A program made the position numbers and the translations under genes. DNA of 64,000 nt from Omphiscola glabra (taxonomy: Eukaryota; Mollusca; Gastropoda; Lymnaeidae), in contig OZ024794.1 in the NCBI GenBank assembly GCA_964017045.1, forward strand, positions 31,600,315 to 31,664,314. Direction: 5' to 3'. Shown one piece after another: positions 49,076-61,001 of the stretch; position 1 is the stretch's first letter, and the number at the start of each line of letters is the position of its first letter. Below the pieces are notes generated by a model. The model searched no databases. It saw only the letters and a program-made list of their open reading frames with translations, and was not told the origin of the DNA.

Positions 49076-49562
49076 TGGTAGAAGAGTGGGACAACATAGC
49101 TGTAGAAGAATTATTTTTTTTTTTTTGGGAAGGGGGGGGGGGGTCATCACAGCTGGTAAAGAGTGTGGAAGCTTAGATCACATTTTTAAATTTAAAAAAT
49201 CGGGTGTTGGGAAAAGTCAGGTTATTCCCCACCACCACCCCCCCCCCTTTTTTTATTACATACCTTTTTTAGTGTTAATAACCTTTTGAATAGACGCATG
49301 TGTGTCGGAAGGTCGTTGAAAATAGAATTCAATATGTTTATATATATATATATATATATATATAGACGGTGATGATGGTCACATCAGCTTAAGGGTGACA
49401 AAAATTGCGTTACATTGTAAGATTAACATGGCCAAGAGATAGTTTAGACCCTGGCGCTGATTGATGGAGTTATCTGGGGGAGGGGGTCGGGTGATGAGAG
49501 GGGCCCAACATCAGAGGAGAGTAGGACACAGATATTCACAACACCACTCCATCATAATTGTA

Positions 49563-49990
49563 GGTGATTAGTACTCAGAGGCCTCACTAGTTGAAACTGT
49601 GAAGCCGTTGTTTGAAGGTCTCACTAGTTGAAACTGGGAAGCCGTTGTGTGAAGGCCTCACTATTTGAAACTGGGAGCCATTGTGTGAAGGCCTCACTAG
49701 TTGAAACTTTGAGCTGGTGTGCGAAGGCCTCACTATTTGAAACTGGGAGCCGTTGTGTGAAGGCCTTACTAGTTGAAACTGGGAAGCCGTTGTGTGAAGG
49801 TCTCACTAGTTGAAACTGGGAAGCCGTTGTGTGAAGGCCTCACTAGTTGAAACTGGGAAGCCGTTGTGTGAAGGCCTCACTAGTTGAAACTGTGAGCCGT
49901 TGTGTGAAGGTCTCACTAGTTGAAACTGGGAAGCAGTTGTGTGAAGGCCTCACTAGTTGAAACTGGGGAGCCGTTGTGTGAAGACCTCGA
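49563..49990. repeat. 37-bp minisatellite, about 11 copies
   Basis: The unit contains GAAGGCCTCACTAGTTGAAA and CTGGGAAGCCGTTGTGT. Short frames across it are repeat artefacts. Confidence 0.93.
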
Positions 49991-50273
49991 ATAAGGGGGT
50001 GAGACTGCAAAGTATGGTCATACCTGAAGAAAGGAACGCAACAAAACAACTAGCGTGTCGGCAGGAAGCCTTCGTCAGCGAACAAACAACTGAAAAAACA
50101 ATTAAATTTAAAAAAAACAGCACTTAGGTGAGAAGTAGTATCCGAGAGGTTAGCAAAATATTCAGTTGAATGTGACATTAAAATAAATGTATGCCTTGCG
50201 TCTTTTAGTCCTTTTCTTTTTGTTACTTTGGTCGAAAATGCCGCCCACCCCTATATATAGAAAAAAGTACCAC

Positions 50274-50384
50274 CAAAGGCGGACCTAAGGGGCGCCATTT
50301 CAGATTTTTTCATGAGGGTGGGGGCAAAACCCCAACCCGCTCTACCGAAATGAGATCCTCCCTGGCGGACCCCCTACGCCACTG
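50274..50384. mobile_element. Degenerate hAT-like MITE
   Basis: Ends CAAAGGCGGACCTAAGG and GTCCGCC...CCCTACGCCACTG are inverted and hAT-like, but the flanks show no matching 8-bp repeat. Confidence 0.35.
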
Positions 50385-51419
50385 CACAGCTTGACTATTT
50401 TATTATTAAGACAACAGAAACAAAAATCTCTTTCCGAGGCCAACGCGAGGTAAATGAATAGACTAGTCATGAAGAAAGAGAGGACGGGGAAGAACATCTG
50501 TCGCCAGGAGCTGACGCAAGCGATCAATGAACATTAACGGACATATAATAGACCAACGGGTCCCACCAGTCTTTGCAACGAAGCGTCCCTTTTACGCTCG
50601 TGGTTAAAACTATGGATTTGACAGAAGAAACAAACAAGAATGAATAAAAGGACGACTGGTTTTTGCGACTTGATGTGAATCAAAGTCTACGTCACGCGAG
50701 TCAGCTCGTGGAAGCGGTGTTGTTATTTTTTGTGATATATTTTGAATCCATTACGGACAAAATAAACCGACAGATTAATGCGTACAAAAACAGTTTTAAA
50801 ATTTCAGCACAACAAATTATTTTTCATAGGAAACAGAAGTTGGATAGCCGCGCGGGGGGGGGGGGGGGGGCGACTTCGACCAGACCGCAAACACCGTACC
50901 AGTGCTAAAGTTTTAAGACTCGACAAGACCACAAACACCGTACCTGTGCTAAAGTTTTAAGATTCGACTCCTGAACTCCGATAAAACATCAAACATACAT
51001 CAGACCGATGATCAGTGTTTGTGTCATTGCAGGGTTTGCCAACTCACGAAAACTAAAATTTACAGACAAATATGTTTAAAACTTCCACATTTTATCAGAC
51101 GAACAGATTTACGGTCACAATTTTAACATGTAAATTTTATAAATCTATTTGATCTATTTGGTTAAAAACAATTGAAAATTAAAATATCCATAACGTATGA
51201 CTATATTTAGTCATGAATACACATATCTCTCCGACCTCCCCCCCCCCACACCCACTTTTTTCTTTCTTATTTTTTGCAGGGCCCTGTCTCCAACTATCAC
51301 GTGCTGGGGTCTTGACCAGAGTGGACACTGGAATGTTAAAACCACAATTTCAACTTATTAAAGTATCTATGGATTGGCTGCTCTTTAATTTTCGGTGGGT
51401 GTAAAAAAGATATGAGCCC

Positions 51420-51937
51420 TGTCAACACCCCCTGGATCCAAAGGGCCGTGGCCCAGCGCCCTTGGCCTTGGGACATTACTCGTTCTGGGTCGCTGGCCAA
51501 TTTGTGAATGCCGACACGCCCTCCGTCGTCCGACTGGTCTCACTTAGACTTGGCGGGCCGTGGAAATAAAATTAAAAGTTCAGCTTGAGCCCAGCAGATA
51601 ACGCGACGTTATCGGTGTCAACACTGGCCGCGTTGCGTATCAGGCGACTAAACTCCCGGGGCAACTTCCTTTCAATCAGCTGTGGTTGTTGTTCCTTCCT
51701 GACTTCACTGCTGACGCGAACGCAGGGGAAGCCGCTTGTTTACTGTTGCAGGCTGAAAGTAGGTTTTTTAAAACCTCGAGTTCGTGACGGAAAGTACACC
51801 GAACGACGAAACATGAACGCATTGGACTCGGACTAAACAGTTTCAAAACACAGAACTACTGTCTCGCAACATGACGCCGGGGAGTATGTGTTTTTGCACA
51901 TAACAGTCAACAGCCCTAGTTAGACTTTGACACCTGG
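51420..51937 (+). other. Possible non-coding first exon and CpG-rich promoter
   Basis: GC- and CpG-richer than its surroundings, ending in CACCTG|GTAAGTTA, a strong donor with G at 51938. A short frame (51585-51836) inside it stops before the donor. It may be the 5' UTR exon of the + strand gene whose coding exon is at 58300. Confidence 0.35.
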
Positions 51938-52613
51938 TAAGTTATATTTATATAATATAGTTAAGGAAGTTATTTATTCAAATTGACCGGAGGAATGTCA
52001 GGTATGTGAGGCAAGATATTCAATTGTGTGTGGCTGATAAATTGTTTCGTGTGCCTGTGCGTGTTGGTCTTATTTATAGTTACACAGTAGGAGTCTCAGA
52101 AAGTGGAGTATAAGTATAGGCTATGACTATGGGGAGTATGGCGTGGCATTATGAACAGTGTAGTCAGACTTCAAATATTTAATCATTTAAATAAAGTATA
52201 GACCTACATGTTATAAAGCAAGTCCTATAATATTAATATATCATCCTGCATACTACTTCATAAACATGTTGACTTTATAATGAAAATGAGATGATTACTG
52301 CTAGCAATCGGAGTTAAGAGACTTATGTGGTTATTGTAGGTAACAGGTGGTGAAGTCTACACAGCAAACGATAGATTCAGTAGAGGAGGGTTGAACAACC
52401 TAAATCAGAAATCGGTGAATATCATAATATAGGCCTCCCCGCATGAAATAGGCCGGTGAATATATTAGTATTAGCTCCCCCCCCCCCGGGTCTGAAAAAG
52501 GCCGGTGAATATATAGCCCCCCTCCTCTTTCCCGTCTGCAATAGGCCACTTGATAAGACTCCTGTTTGTGTCTTTTGTTTCTGTCTGTATAGTAATAAAA
52601 TTTTGAATGATCA

Positions 52614-53110
52614 AACGAGAAATGTCACTGTCACGAATATAAGTGTAAGCAGTATCAAGGTATGTTTCACTGTCGCGAATAAAAGTGGCATCAAATTATG
52701 TGTCACTGTCACGAATATAAGTATAAGCAGTATCAAGGTATGTTTCACTGTCGCGAATAAAAGTGGCATCAAATTATGTGTCACTGTCACGAATATAAGT
52801 ATAAGCAGTATCAAGGTATGTTTCACTGTCGCGAATAAAAGTGGCATCAAATTATGTGTCACTGTCACGAATATAAGTATAAGCAGTATCAAGGTATGTT
52901 TCACTGTCGCGAATAAAAGTGGCATCAAATTATGTGTCACTGTCACGAATATAAGTATAAGCAGTATCAAGGTATGTTTCACTGTCGCGAATAAAAGAAG
53001 CATCAAATTATGTGTCACTGTCACGAATATAAAAATATAAACAGTATCAAAGTATGTGTTACTGTCACGGATATATTCAGTATCAACGCATGTGTCAATG
53101 TCACGAATAT
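52614..53110. repeat. 78-bp minisatellite (two 39-bp half-units), about 5.5 copies
   Basis: The unit contains TGTCACTGTCACGAATATAA and GTTTCACTGTCGCGAATAAA. The core units are almost identical. It is divisible by three, hence long frames on both strands (VTVTNISISSIKVCF on +, TVTHNLMPLLFATVKH on -). Confidence 0.94.
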
Positions 53111-53571
53111 AAGTGTAAAAAAAAATGTTTAAAGAGGCACCACTCCTTTCAATATTATGCAGATAAAATGTAATAATTTAGGTTGACCTAGCATTTTATT
53201 AATTGGAACTTTTTCTATTAGGTTGACATAACATTTCATTAAGTAAAACTTGCTCTATTAGGTTGACCTAACTAGTAGAATCTTATATGTTAATGCACTC
53301 TTAGGTCCCCGTTGATACAGTCATGGTACTTAGTTATCAGGTCGTTGTTTGAACAGAACAATAAGTACCATTGAGATTCTAGTGATTTTGTCTCCTCTTT
53401 ATTAATACTGTATTCGTTGGCGGAGGGGTTTATTTTTTTAAACACCCCCACCCCCCACACACACATCATAACTTACACGACATACGCCACACCCCCATTC
53501 GTCTCTTAACTTCTTACTTAAAGCGATCTGTAGTATTTGTAAGTACTATCGTTGCCTGGTCTTTTGCTGGA

Positions 53572-53715
53572 CCATGTAAAAGCACGTGTAATGGACCATG
53601 TAATAGTACTTGTAATGGACCATGTAATAGTACTTGTAATGGACCATGTAATAGTACCCGTAATGGATCATGTAATAGTACCCGTAATGGATCATGTAAT
53701 AGTACTTGTAATGAA
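53572..53715. repeat. 24-bp minisatellite, about 6 copies
   Basis: Unit GGACCATGTAATAGTACTTG plus TAAT, with a GTACCCG variant. Confidence 0.92.
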
Positions 53716-55289
53716 ATATCTTGACTTGAAAGTGTGTCAAATGCATTTTTGTTTTAGAACTGAGTGAGGAGAGCAGTATTTTAGTTGGGGCAGACGGGTT
53801 GTCGAAACGAACAATCGCCGGACATCCTACCTTTTTAAACGTTTGACCCACCGTCTGGAGGGACCGACCGCTAGCATCCCTTCTCCTATCCGATCCCTCA
53901 CCTGCCACACCCCTTAAAACAAGGCCGCTACGCCCCTAGGCCTAGGAGTAGGGGTGTGACGTCCACTTCCAATAATGAACGCCCACGCCTTGGCGTGGAG
54001 TGTTGCTGAGCTGAGGTGGAGTCCTGCAGTGTTTCCTGGTTGTGCTAGTTTGTGACGACGCTAGTGGGGACATTTGACCATCGGCCACGGAACACACCAA
54101 ACGGTTCTCAAACCTTTCTGAAATCGCGCATCTTAACTATAATTTCCATGGTTCAGTCCAGCAGAAGTCCGGTTTAAGTTGTCTGGGACTAGGAGTAGTT
54201 GTTGCCGTAACTTATATCGAAATCTTTGGGTACACAAGTCATTGTCTGTTGATTCATACGTCAATCACTACAGGACAACTATTTTGAGACTCACTGTAGT
54301 AAAAGAGACTTCAAGTGTGTATTGTTCAAAATCCCCCCCCTCCCTCCCCGGACGTGTAGTGCACCGATGGCAACGAGGTCACACACTTAGAAAGCCTTGC
54401 TCTCGCTGGGATCCGCCCCCCTCCTCTAAAACTCTCTAACAAAAATTCTGAACTAAAACACCCGCGTCATTAATTTGCATCGACATCTCTCTTGGCCGCT
54501 GTTCGCATTTCGTGCTGGTGAATTATACATACGGGTGACCAGCTGAGCATCGTTTAAAAAAAAAATTCTGAAGGATACCGGTATGTGGAAGACATTGTTA
54601 ACTATTGTGTGCATGCCGTTAGTACCGTTAGTGGCTAATTAAGATATATCGTACCTCATTTCATTAGGTTAGGTTTAGGGATAGATTTGGAGTTCAGGTT
54701 AGGTTTAGGGATACATTTAGGTCATTTTTTCATTCTTTGAAAAGTTTTATTCTTAATTTTACGGGTCACGGCAATCAAGTTGGCGGCCATGGTAAAAAAA
54801 CGCGGTACGATCTATCCGAATTTACCGAAGTGTTAAAAATATTTCGTGGATGCAAATAAGTGTTTAAAAATACTTAGTGGATTTCATGAAGTGCTTAAAA
54901 CGGACATGAATTAGACCTTATTCAATGATGACATTTTTCAGCGTTTATAATTATACGGACCACAAGATCGCTTTGCCCCCCTAGCCATATGCCACCACCA
55001 AACTCCGGGCGTTGAACTTCCGTCACGCTGTCAACAGCTTTGGTCAGCTCCAATGTCACCCGCCGCTACCGTGTAGCATCGTCCATTGAATAGTATGCGC
55101 GGCCAGGTGTGTCGTGATGTGTTGTAACGGAAGCGGCGAGTTGATTAGGCCGTGGCCGTTGTGGGAGGTAATGACATCTCTACCAGTCCTCTCCAATACC
55201 GGTACACAATAATGACATTATTCTCTACGAGCAACCGTAGCACTGAAACGATGGCAATGGTTCTCAACTTGGGGGGATTTAGATGGATA
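53716..55289. other. No gene seen; GC-richer islands
   Basis: 53900-54130 is relatively GC-rich and 54660-54725 repeats TTAGGTTTAGGGATA. A hAT-like end (GCTACGCCCCTAG) at 53920-53940 lacks a partner. Confidence 0.35.
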
Positions 55290-55495
55290 TATTCCAAGGG
55301 ATCAATGAACGTGTGTTCTATGGGTATATTCCAGGGAATCCATGAAAATGTGTTCCATGGATATATTCACGGGGATCCATGAAATTGTGTTTCATGGATA
55401 TTCCAGGGATCTATAAACGTGTGTTCCGTGGATTTATTCCAGGGGATCCATGAACTACTGTTCCATGGATACATTCCAGGGGATCCACGAACTTA
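55290..55495. repeat. About 34-bp degenerate minisatellite, 5-6 copies
   Basis: Repeats of ATATTCCAGGGGATCCATGA and GTGTTCCATGG with substitutions. Confidence 0.85.
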
Positions 55496-56248
55496 GATGT
55501 CAGCGAAATAAAAAATTCACGCTTTCGGCTACATTTTAAGCTAGAGTGGCCCATCATAGGGTTTCACCCTGAGTGCCACAGGTGGCTGTTGCACACACAC
55601 AAACACACGCCCACAAACACAAAGAAGAACAGGCTCGAATAGAAATGCTCACGTCTGCGTCAACAAGCATTGATTGGGTTGACAATTTCGTGGTCTTCAT
55701 CAATACTTTGCCAGGTTTCAGTTCTATTGATTGGTTTTGAAGCAGTAACAAAAAAAAATAATAATAATAACGTAAGTTAACCTTTTCTTCCTGATTTGAA
55801 AGCCCCCCCCCCCCTCCCCTCTCTCATTTTGTTACCTGTATTATTTTAAGATTCAAATTCAAAATAGCGACTCTTCACACGGTTGTTACCTAAAAATTCT
55901 AGCAAGTTACATTGACATGGTTTTATTCATTTAATCTTGTTTTCCTCGTAAAAAGAAAAGAAGATTTTATAAAAATAAAAAAAAAATCAACAAAGGTTAC
56001 AATAAGGTGACGCCAACTTGGAATTTGGAGGAACGAAAACAATTTACCCACTTCTTAGTGTATATATATATCTATAAGTTTAATATTATAATTACAATAA
56101 CTAGCGGCCACAGGTGTTGTGTCAGGAGTTGATGTGTCACTGTCCACTGTACTTCATACGCCTCGGGCCCAGGTGTGTTTGTGTTGTTTTTTTTTTTTTT
56201 ATAATACTTTTTTTTTAAAAATTAAAACTGACCATTCGTTATTAAGTC

Positions 56249-57190
56249 TATTAGTTAGCACGAGTTGGGTCGGCCATGTAATCAGCTGTAGTCACTATAA
56301 CAGACCTGCCAACCCTTCCGATTTTGTCGGAATTATACGGATTTTTTACCCCTCATTCCGACCTTCCGACAAACCTCTTAAAATTCCGATTTTCCGAACA
56401 TTATTATTTTTCACCCGTCATACAAAAAAACCACAACATAAACATACAGTTATACAACTGCAGCTAAAAGTGCAGTGAATCTACGACATCCAAGTCTAAT
56501 TGCTTTGCTAAGTGTTATTGACCACCTCTCTTTTTGAAGGAAATATTTCTCCAACCAACTCCGATCGTTTTAATGCCAGAGTCAAAGAAATGTTTCCTCA
56601 CTCGCAGATTGCTAGAAGATTGTGAAGAAAAATTACGAATAAACAAGGGCAAGCATGAAAGTTTATCTTTTTAACTTGCTTGTATCTAAAATCAGTTGCA
56701 ATGGTAATTTCCAGTTGTCCAAAGAGCTGTTGGACAAAGGCCACAAGGGATAGGCAGGAAAACTGAACTCTTAGTCTTAGCAGCCAGTGTACAGATGTAA
56801 ATAAAATGGATCTTCTGTCCTGTACTGTATAAATCTGTAAATTTTCTCGTGTTCTTTGGACTCTTCAAAGACAAAGGAAGTAACTTTATATTTCTTTATT
56901 TGTTAAAAAGGCTTGTGCATTAGTTTACAGATCTTTTAAACCAACGCCCCCCCCCGGTCGGCGCCTCCTGGGGGCAGTGGCCCCACTTCGCCCCCCGCAT
57001 GCACCACCCCTACAGATATTTTTTTCTTGGCAGGTTGGCAGGTCTGCTATAAGTTAGCATGATTGGGTCGGCCCTGTATTCAACTGTAGTCACTATTAGT
57101 TAGCATGATTGGATCGGCCCTGTATTCAACTGTAGACTGTAGTATGTAGTCACTATTAGTTAGCATGATTTGGTAGGCCCTGTATTCTAC
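56249..57190. repeat. 47-bp tandem repeat interrupted by a transposon
   Basis: Units with TTAGTTAGCATGATTGGGTC and GGCCCTGTATTCAACTGTAG followed by TCACTAT occur at 56249-56300 and 57047-57190; the 746-bp element below splits one unit. Confidence 0.8.
56301..57046. mobile_element. TIR element of unresolved class with CTATAA TSD
   Basis: Terminal inverted repeats CAGACCTGCCAACC / GGTTGGCAGGTCTG; flanks CTATAA at 56295-56300 and 57047-57052. Removing the element and one CTATAA restores the repeat-unit junction TCACTATAAGTTAG, matching neighbouring TCACTATTAGTTAG. Subterminal TTCCGA repeats are present. No transposase was recognised; a 60-codon - strand frame inside has no known domain. Confidence 0.78.
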
Positions 57191-58299
57191 TATGGTCACT
57201 GACTTCCACCAATCTAGTGCACACTTGTCGGAGCACTTGGCCTGTTTATCTGGACTGAGTGTGTTCACTTTCCATGTTGTTACGCAATGCTTGGTTTTTT
57301 TTATCAACCTTACAACCTGATAGGCAGGAGAGCTGTACCACAACCGCCCGAGCTCTGTATCGTAATCAAGGGTTACGTCGATACGTCATTGTGGAAACTT
57401 TCATTGACTTCATAATATGTCATTATCGGATGTGCTGTGTCTGGATGTGCTATGTCTGGATGTGCTGTGTCTGTAGCTAATAGCAGAAGTAGTGTGTGTG
57501 TGTGTATGGGGAAGGGGAGTGTTATAGTGACGTCACCGAATTTTCTATGACTTTGTTAAGGAAGTGCAACTGTTTGTGGGGATATACAAATAAAACAGGC
57601 GCAAAAATCATGCCGCCACGTATCGATACTAATATTAAAAGCCATTTTTAAATATATTATATATGTATAAATATATATATATCGTTTTCACAAACCATGT
57701 ATTGATAATACGATATCCCACATCTCTCTCTCCCCCCCCCTCCCACGATTTTCGGATTAACTTTTAAGAATCAGTTTCGGCTACGTCTTGTCGTGGTCAG
57801 CATAGCTCCACTGTTTCGTTATGTCCATGGTCAGCATAGCTGCGATGTTTCGTTATGTCTGTATCCGCATAGTGTAACATGCCTGTGTTCTAACTTGGTG
57901 GGGGAAAACACAGAACTCATCGGGGGATAACCCAGATAATGCAATAAATATTGCTCTGGCTGTGCACGCCCCCTCGGCACAGTTAATGCCAGAGTTGTCC
58001 TTTTATGTTATGCTGTCAATAGTTTATGATGAGGGAATTCCGGGGCGGGCTATATTTAGACGCTTAGCTTCTTTTATCACCCCCACCCGTTCTATGACGT
58101 AGTACGCAGATCACAAACCAATATTATTGTCGTGGTGTGTTTCCGTTCCGTGTATCATGAGAGACGACCTGACATGTCTCTACGGATGAGAAGACCCGAG
58201 GAGCTAAGTGACTTTCTATGATTACAAAATCGTCTGACCAATCGGGCGGATATGCGCTGTATGTAATAGTGCTTCTCTTTCCGTGTGTTCCCACGGCAG
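57191..58299. other. No gene seen; intron or upstream sequence
   Basis: Contains a short GGATGTGCTGTGTCT triplicate (57428-57475), TA-rich sequence (57650-57685) and a duplicated CATGGTCAGCATAGCT-like segment (57793-57850). Confidence 0.35.
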
Positions 58300-58457
58300 G
58301 TGGCGGCGGCACGGGGGTGAAGTCAGTCAAGGTTGACGGCGCCGCCATGACGTCATCGGGGATGCTCCACGAAGCCGCGACAGCGACGACAACCGTGGCG
58401 TTGGAAGACGACGAGGACTACGTCGAGTCGGAGAAGGGATTTGACCCCAGGGTCAGG
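58300..58457 (+). CDS. Exon of an unidentified protein, probably the first coding exon
   Basis: Bounded by acceptor GGCAG (ending 58299) and a strong donor GTAAGT (58458). The ATG at 58347-58349 has an excellent start context (GCCGCCATGA) and gives 37 codons to the donor in phase 0: MTSSGMLHEAATATTT, then an acidic block (EDDEDYVESEKGFDPRVR). The frame is also open upstream to the acceptor (GGGTGVKSVKVDGAA), so it could equally be an internal exon. GC-rich third positions contrast with the AT-rich surroundings. No downstream exon is recognised before the window ends and I do not recognise the family. Confidence 0.55.
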
Positions 58458-59024
58458 GTAAGTACCACCAAGGTCAGGGTTCAGTGTAAGGGTACATGTT
58501 AAAACTCTCTTACACTCAGCCCTTAACGGTATTGATCTACGAAATAAAGTAAAATATATTATTATATCACATACCACATTCTCTCCCCCCCCCCCTTTTT
58601 TCCAAATTAAAAAATAATTACATTTTGATGCTGCTATCGGACCATTAATATATATAGCAATTTTTTTTAATGGTCTTTTTATACCAATATCCATCTTTTG
58701 CAGTGGAGCCCTTTGCTATTTACGTTTAAACATTCTTTACAAAAGATTTTGTGATGGCAGCGGTGTAAAGCTATACTTAGCTACCGCCAAGCAACACACA
58801 TAGGACCCTGGGCTTTTGTACCGGTACTTCCTAAATCTGTTCATAAAACCTGCCTAAATCTAAACATGACTGTGTGAACCAACCCACCAAACAGGATTGG
58901 GTTACCTATAACTTTGAGCATAAGCTTTTAATGTCTCAGCTTTAGTTCTCATAAATTCCGAACATATTTTGCTATGGAAGAATTATGGGACGTGCAAGTA
59001 TGTGTATGTTTTCAAGTAGTGTGT

Positions 59025-59172
59025 GACGTTCTGGTGTTTTGTGTTTGACTTTCTGGTGTTTTGTGTGTGACGTTCTGGTGTTTTGTGTGTGACGCTCCGG
59101 TGTTTTGTGTGTGACGCTCCGGTGTTTTGTGTGTGACGTTCTGGTGTTTTGTGTGTGACGTTCTGGTGTTTT
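59025..59172. repeat. 24-bp minisatellite, about 6 copies
   Basis: Unit GTGTGTGACGTTCTGGTGTT plus TTGT, with a GCTCCGG variant in two copies. Confidence 0.92.
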
Positions 59173-59201
59173 GTTTTGTTGTTTTTTTTCTAATTTTAAA
59201 C

Positions 59202-59424
59202 CAGGGGTTCTTAAGCCGGGTGGTGCCCTGGGTTGCGGGAAGCATTATATGGGAGTGCGGGAAGGCATTAAAAAAAAAAAAGGTATATTTACATTTTTAT
59301 TAGCATGTTGTGTATTTAATCGTGGAGGATGTGGGGAGTATGCTCTGAAATAGAGATGGGGGTGCGTGTAAATGTTTTGAAATCTAGAGGGTGTGAGGCT
59401 CTGCAAAAACGTTAAGAACCCCTG
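59202..59424. mobile_element. Probable hAT MITE
   Basis: Ends CAGGGGTTCTTAA and TTAAGAACCCCTG are perfect inverted repeats of hAT type. Flanks TTTTAAAC and TGATAAAT match at 5 of 8, so the TSD is doubtful. Confidence 0.6.
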
Positions 59425-60589
59425 TGATAAATAGATGCACCCACGCTTGATTCGGCTCTGCGCCCCCCTTCACCCCCACCCCCGGCCCTGTGGAGAGAAC
59501 TAGAGAGAAATTGGGATTTATGACTGGTCCATAAAGAAATTTATTTTCATAACGTCACTTCCTCTTGATTTATTTCAAACAAAACCTCTCGAGGGGCAGA
59601 TGCAAATGCATAGAGTGTGCCCCATCACCCCCCCCCCCTTTTTTTTTTCGTGTTTTATAAGAGCAGACGTGACAGTCATTGACGCATGCGTTTTTCTTTT
59701 CAAAGGAATAAATACCTTTTACCCCCCCCCTCCCCCTTTTTTATATTTAACCTGGGCTGGGTTTATTTGTCGGGATTGCACTTCTATGGGCTCATATTGT
59801 TCTAGGTTCCAGACTTCAAGGAAGAGATCTCGTACAGCCTATGGCCTCGCGGTGCACATTGGTGCATTCAGTTTTGACTTCTCCGTATCGCTCCCTTTAA
59901 TAATAATTTTTTAAAAATCATTGAGCACTGCTCTTGGGCCCAATTCTATATTGCTCCAAAATACACAAATAATACATTGTTTAACCTTCAGAATTTACTT
60001 AACACCCACCCGTCTTGATTGTGGCCATCGATGATGCACATTTGGTTCTGCCTATTGAAACTGAGTGGTCATTTTATTGACCCGATCAAGGGGCCCGAAA
60101 CACACAGACCTCCCCCCCCACACACACACACCTTGCAGACAGCGCCCCATCTCGGTTTATTATTAATTTTATTATTATTTTAATGATAGCTTATCAACGG
60201 TAGATTTGATTTAACATTGGACATTGGTTGACCCAATGTTTTGTTTGCAAACTGATAGCCTTTATAATAAAGGGATACTAAATAAAAGTTTTAACTTTTA
60301 CCTTATTCGCCGCCCATGAATTGCTTCCATCAGTATGATTTTTTTTCTGGAACAACACCCCCCCCCCCCCCCCCCCGGGCTAGATCTATGTTTAACGTTA
60401 AAGCGTTTCGGCCACGATATGAACCTCTCCGTAACTATGACTCATGTCTATTGATAACATAGTCTCGCACACCCTCCCACCTTTTCTGTGTCAGCGGCTG
60501 ACAGTGGACAGGATTAAAACCCAGCCAAGTTATCAATGAATGTTTTAACTTTTTAAAAATAAGATGACCCAACCACGTTTTTTGGGTAC

Positions 60590-60885
60590 ATGTGTGTGCA
60601 TTTCTGTGTGCATGCGTGTGTAGTTGTGTGCGCATGCGTGTGTAGTTGTGTGCGCTTGCGTGTGTCTGTGTGAGCAGTTGTGTGTGTAGTTTTGTGTGCA
60701 TGCGTGTGTAGTTGTGTGTGCATGTGTTTTTAGTTGTTTATACATTCGTGAGTAGTTGTGTGTGCATGCGTGTGTAGTTGTGTGTGCATGCGTGTGTAGT
60801 TGTGTGTTAATGTGTGTGTAGTTGTGTGTGCAGTTGTGTGTTAATGCGTGTGTAGTTGTGTATGTAGTTGTGTGTTATGCACCGG
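60590..60885. repeat. (GTGTGCATGCGTGTGTAGTT)n-like TG-rich repeat
   Basis: Irregular TG repeat with GCATGCG inserts. Frames across it on the - strand (His/Thr-rich) are not genes. Confidence 0.9.
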
Positions 60886-61001
60886 ATACAATCCAGACGC
60901 GGTAAACTGGCCACATCGGAAGTTCTTTAACCACACGCCAAGTGGGCTGCTGTTCTCTTGCTACGGTGGTGGACGATGTTCTACCCAGGGTTTTACCTTA
61001 T

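Larger units (their letters stand above)
44240..51400. other. ACMSD upstream region and intergenic DNA; no gene recognised
   Basis: 45260-46500 should include the ACMSD promoter; no TATA box at the usual distance was picked out. A 50-bp duplication (47049-47130, TGTACTGTCATCTCGTGAC), an ACACATGT repeat (47245-47370), several oligo-G tracts, a shared TTATGGATGGTCTCTAA motif (44475, 48045), an LTR-like block and a 37-bp minisatellite fill the rest. Confidence 0.4.

Noticed and set aside
53917..53940. hAT terminus GCTACGCCCCTAG
   Set aside because: No partner end or TSD within reach; too short to call.
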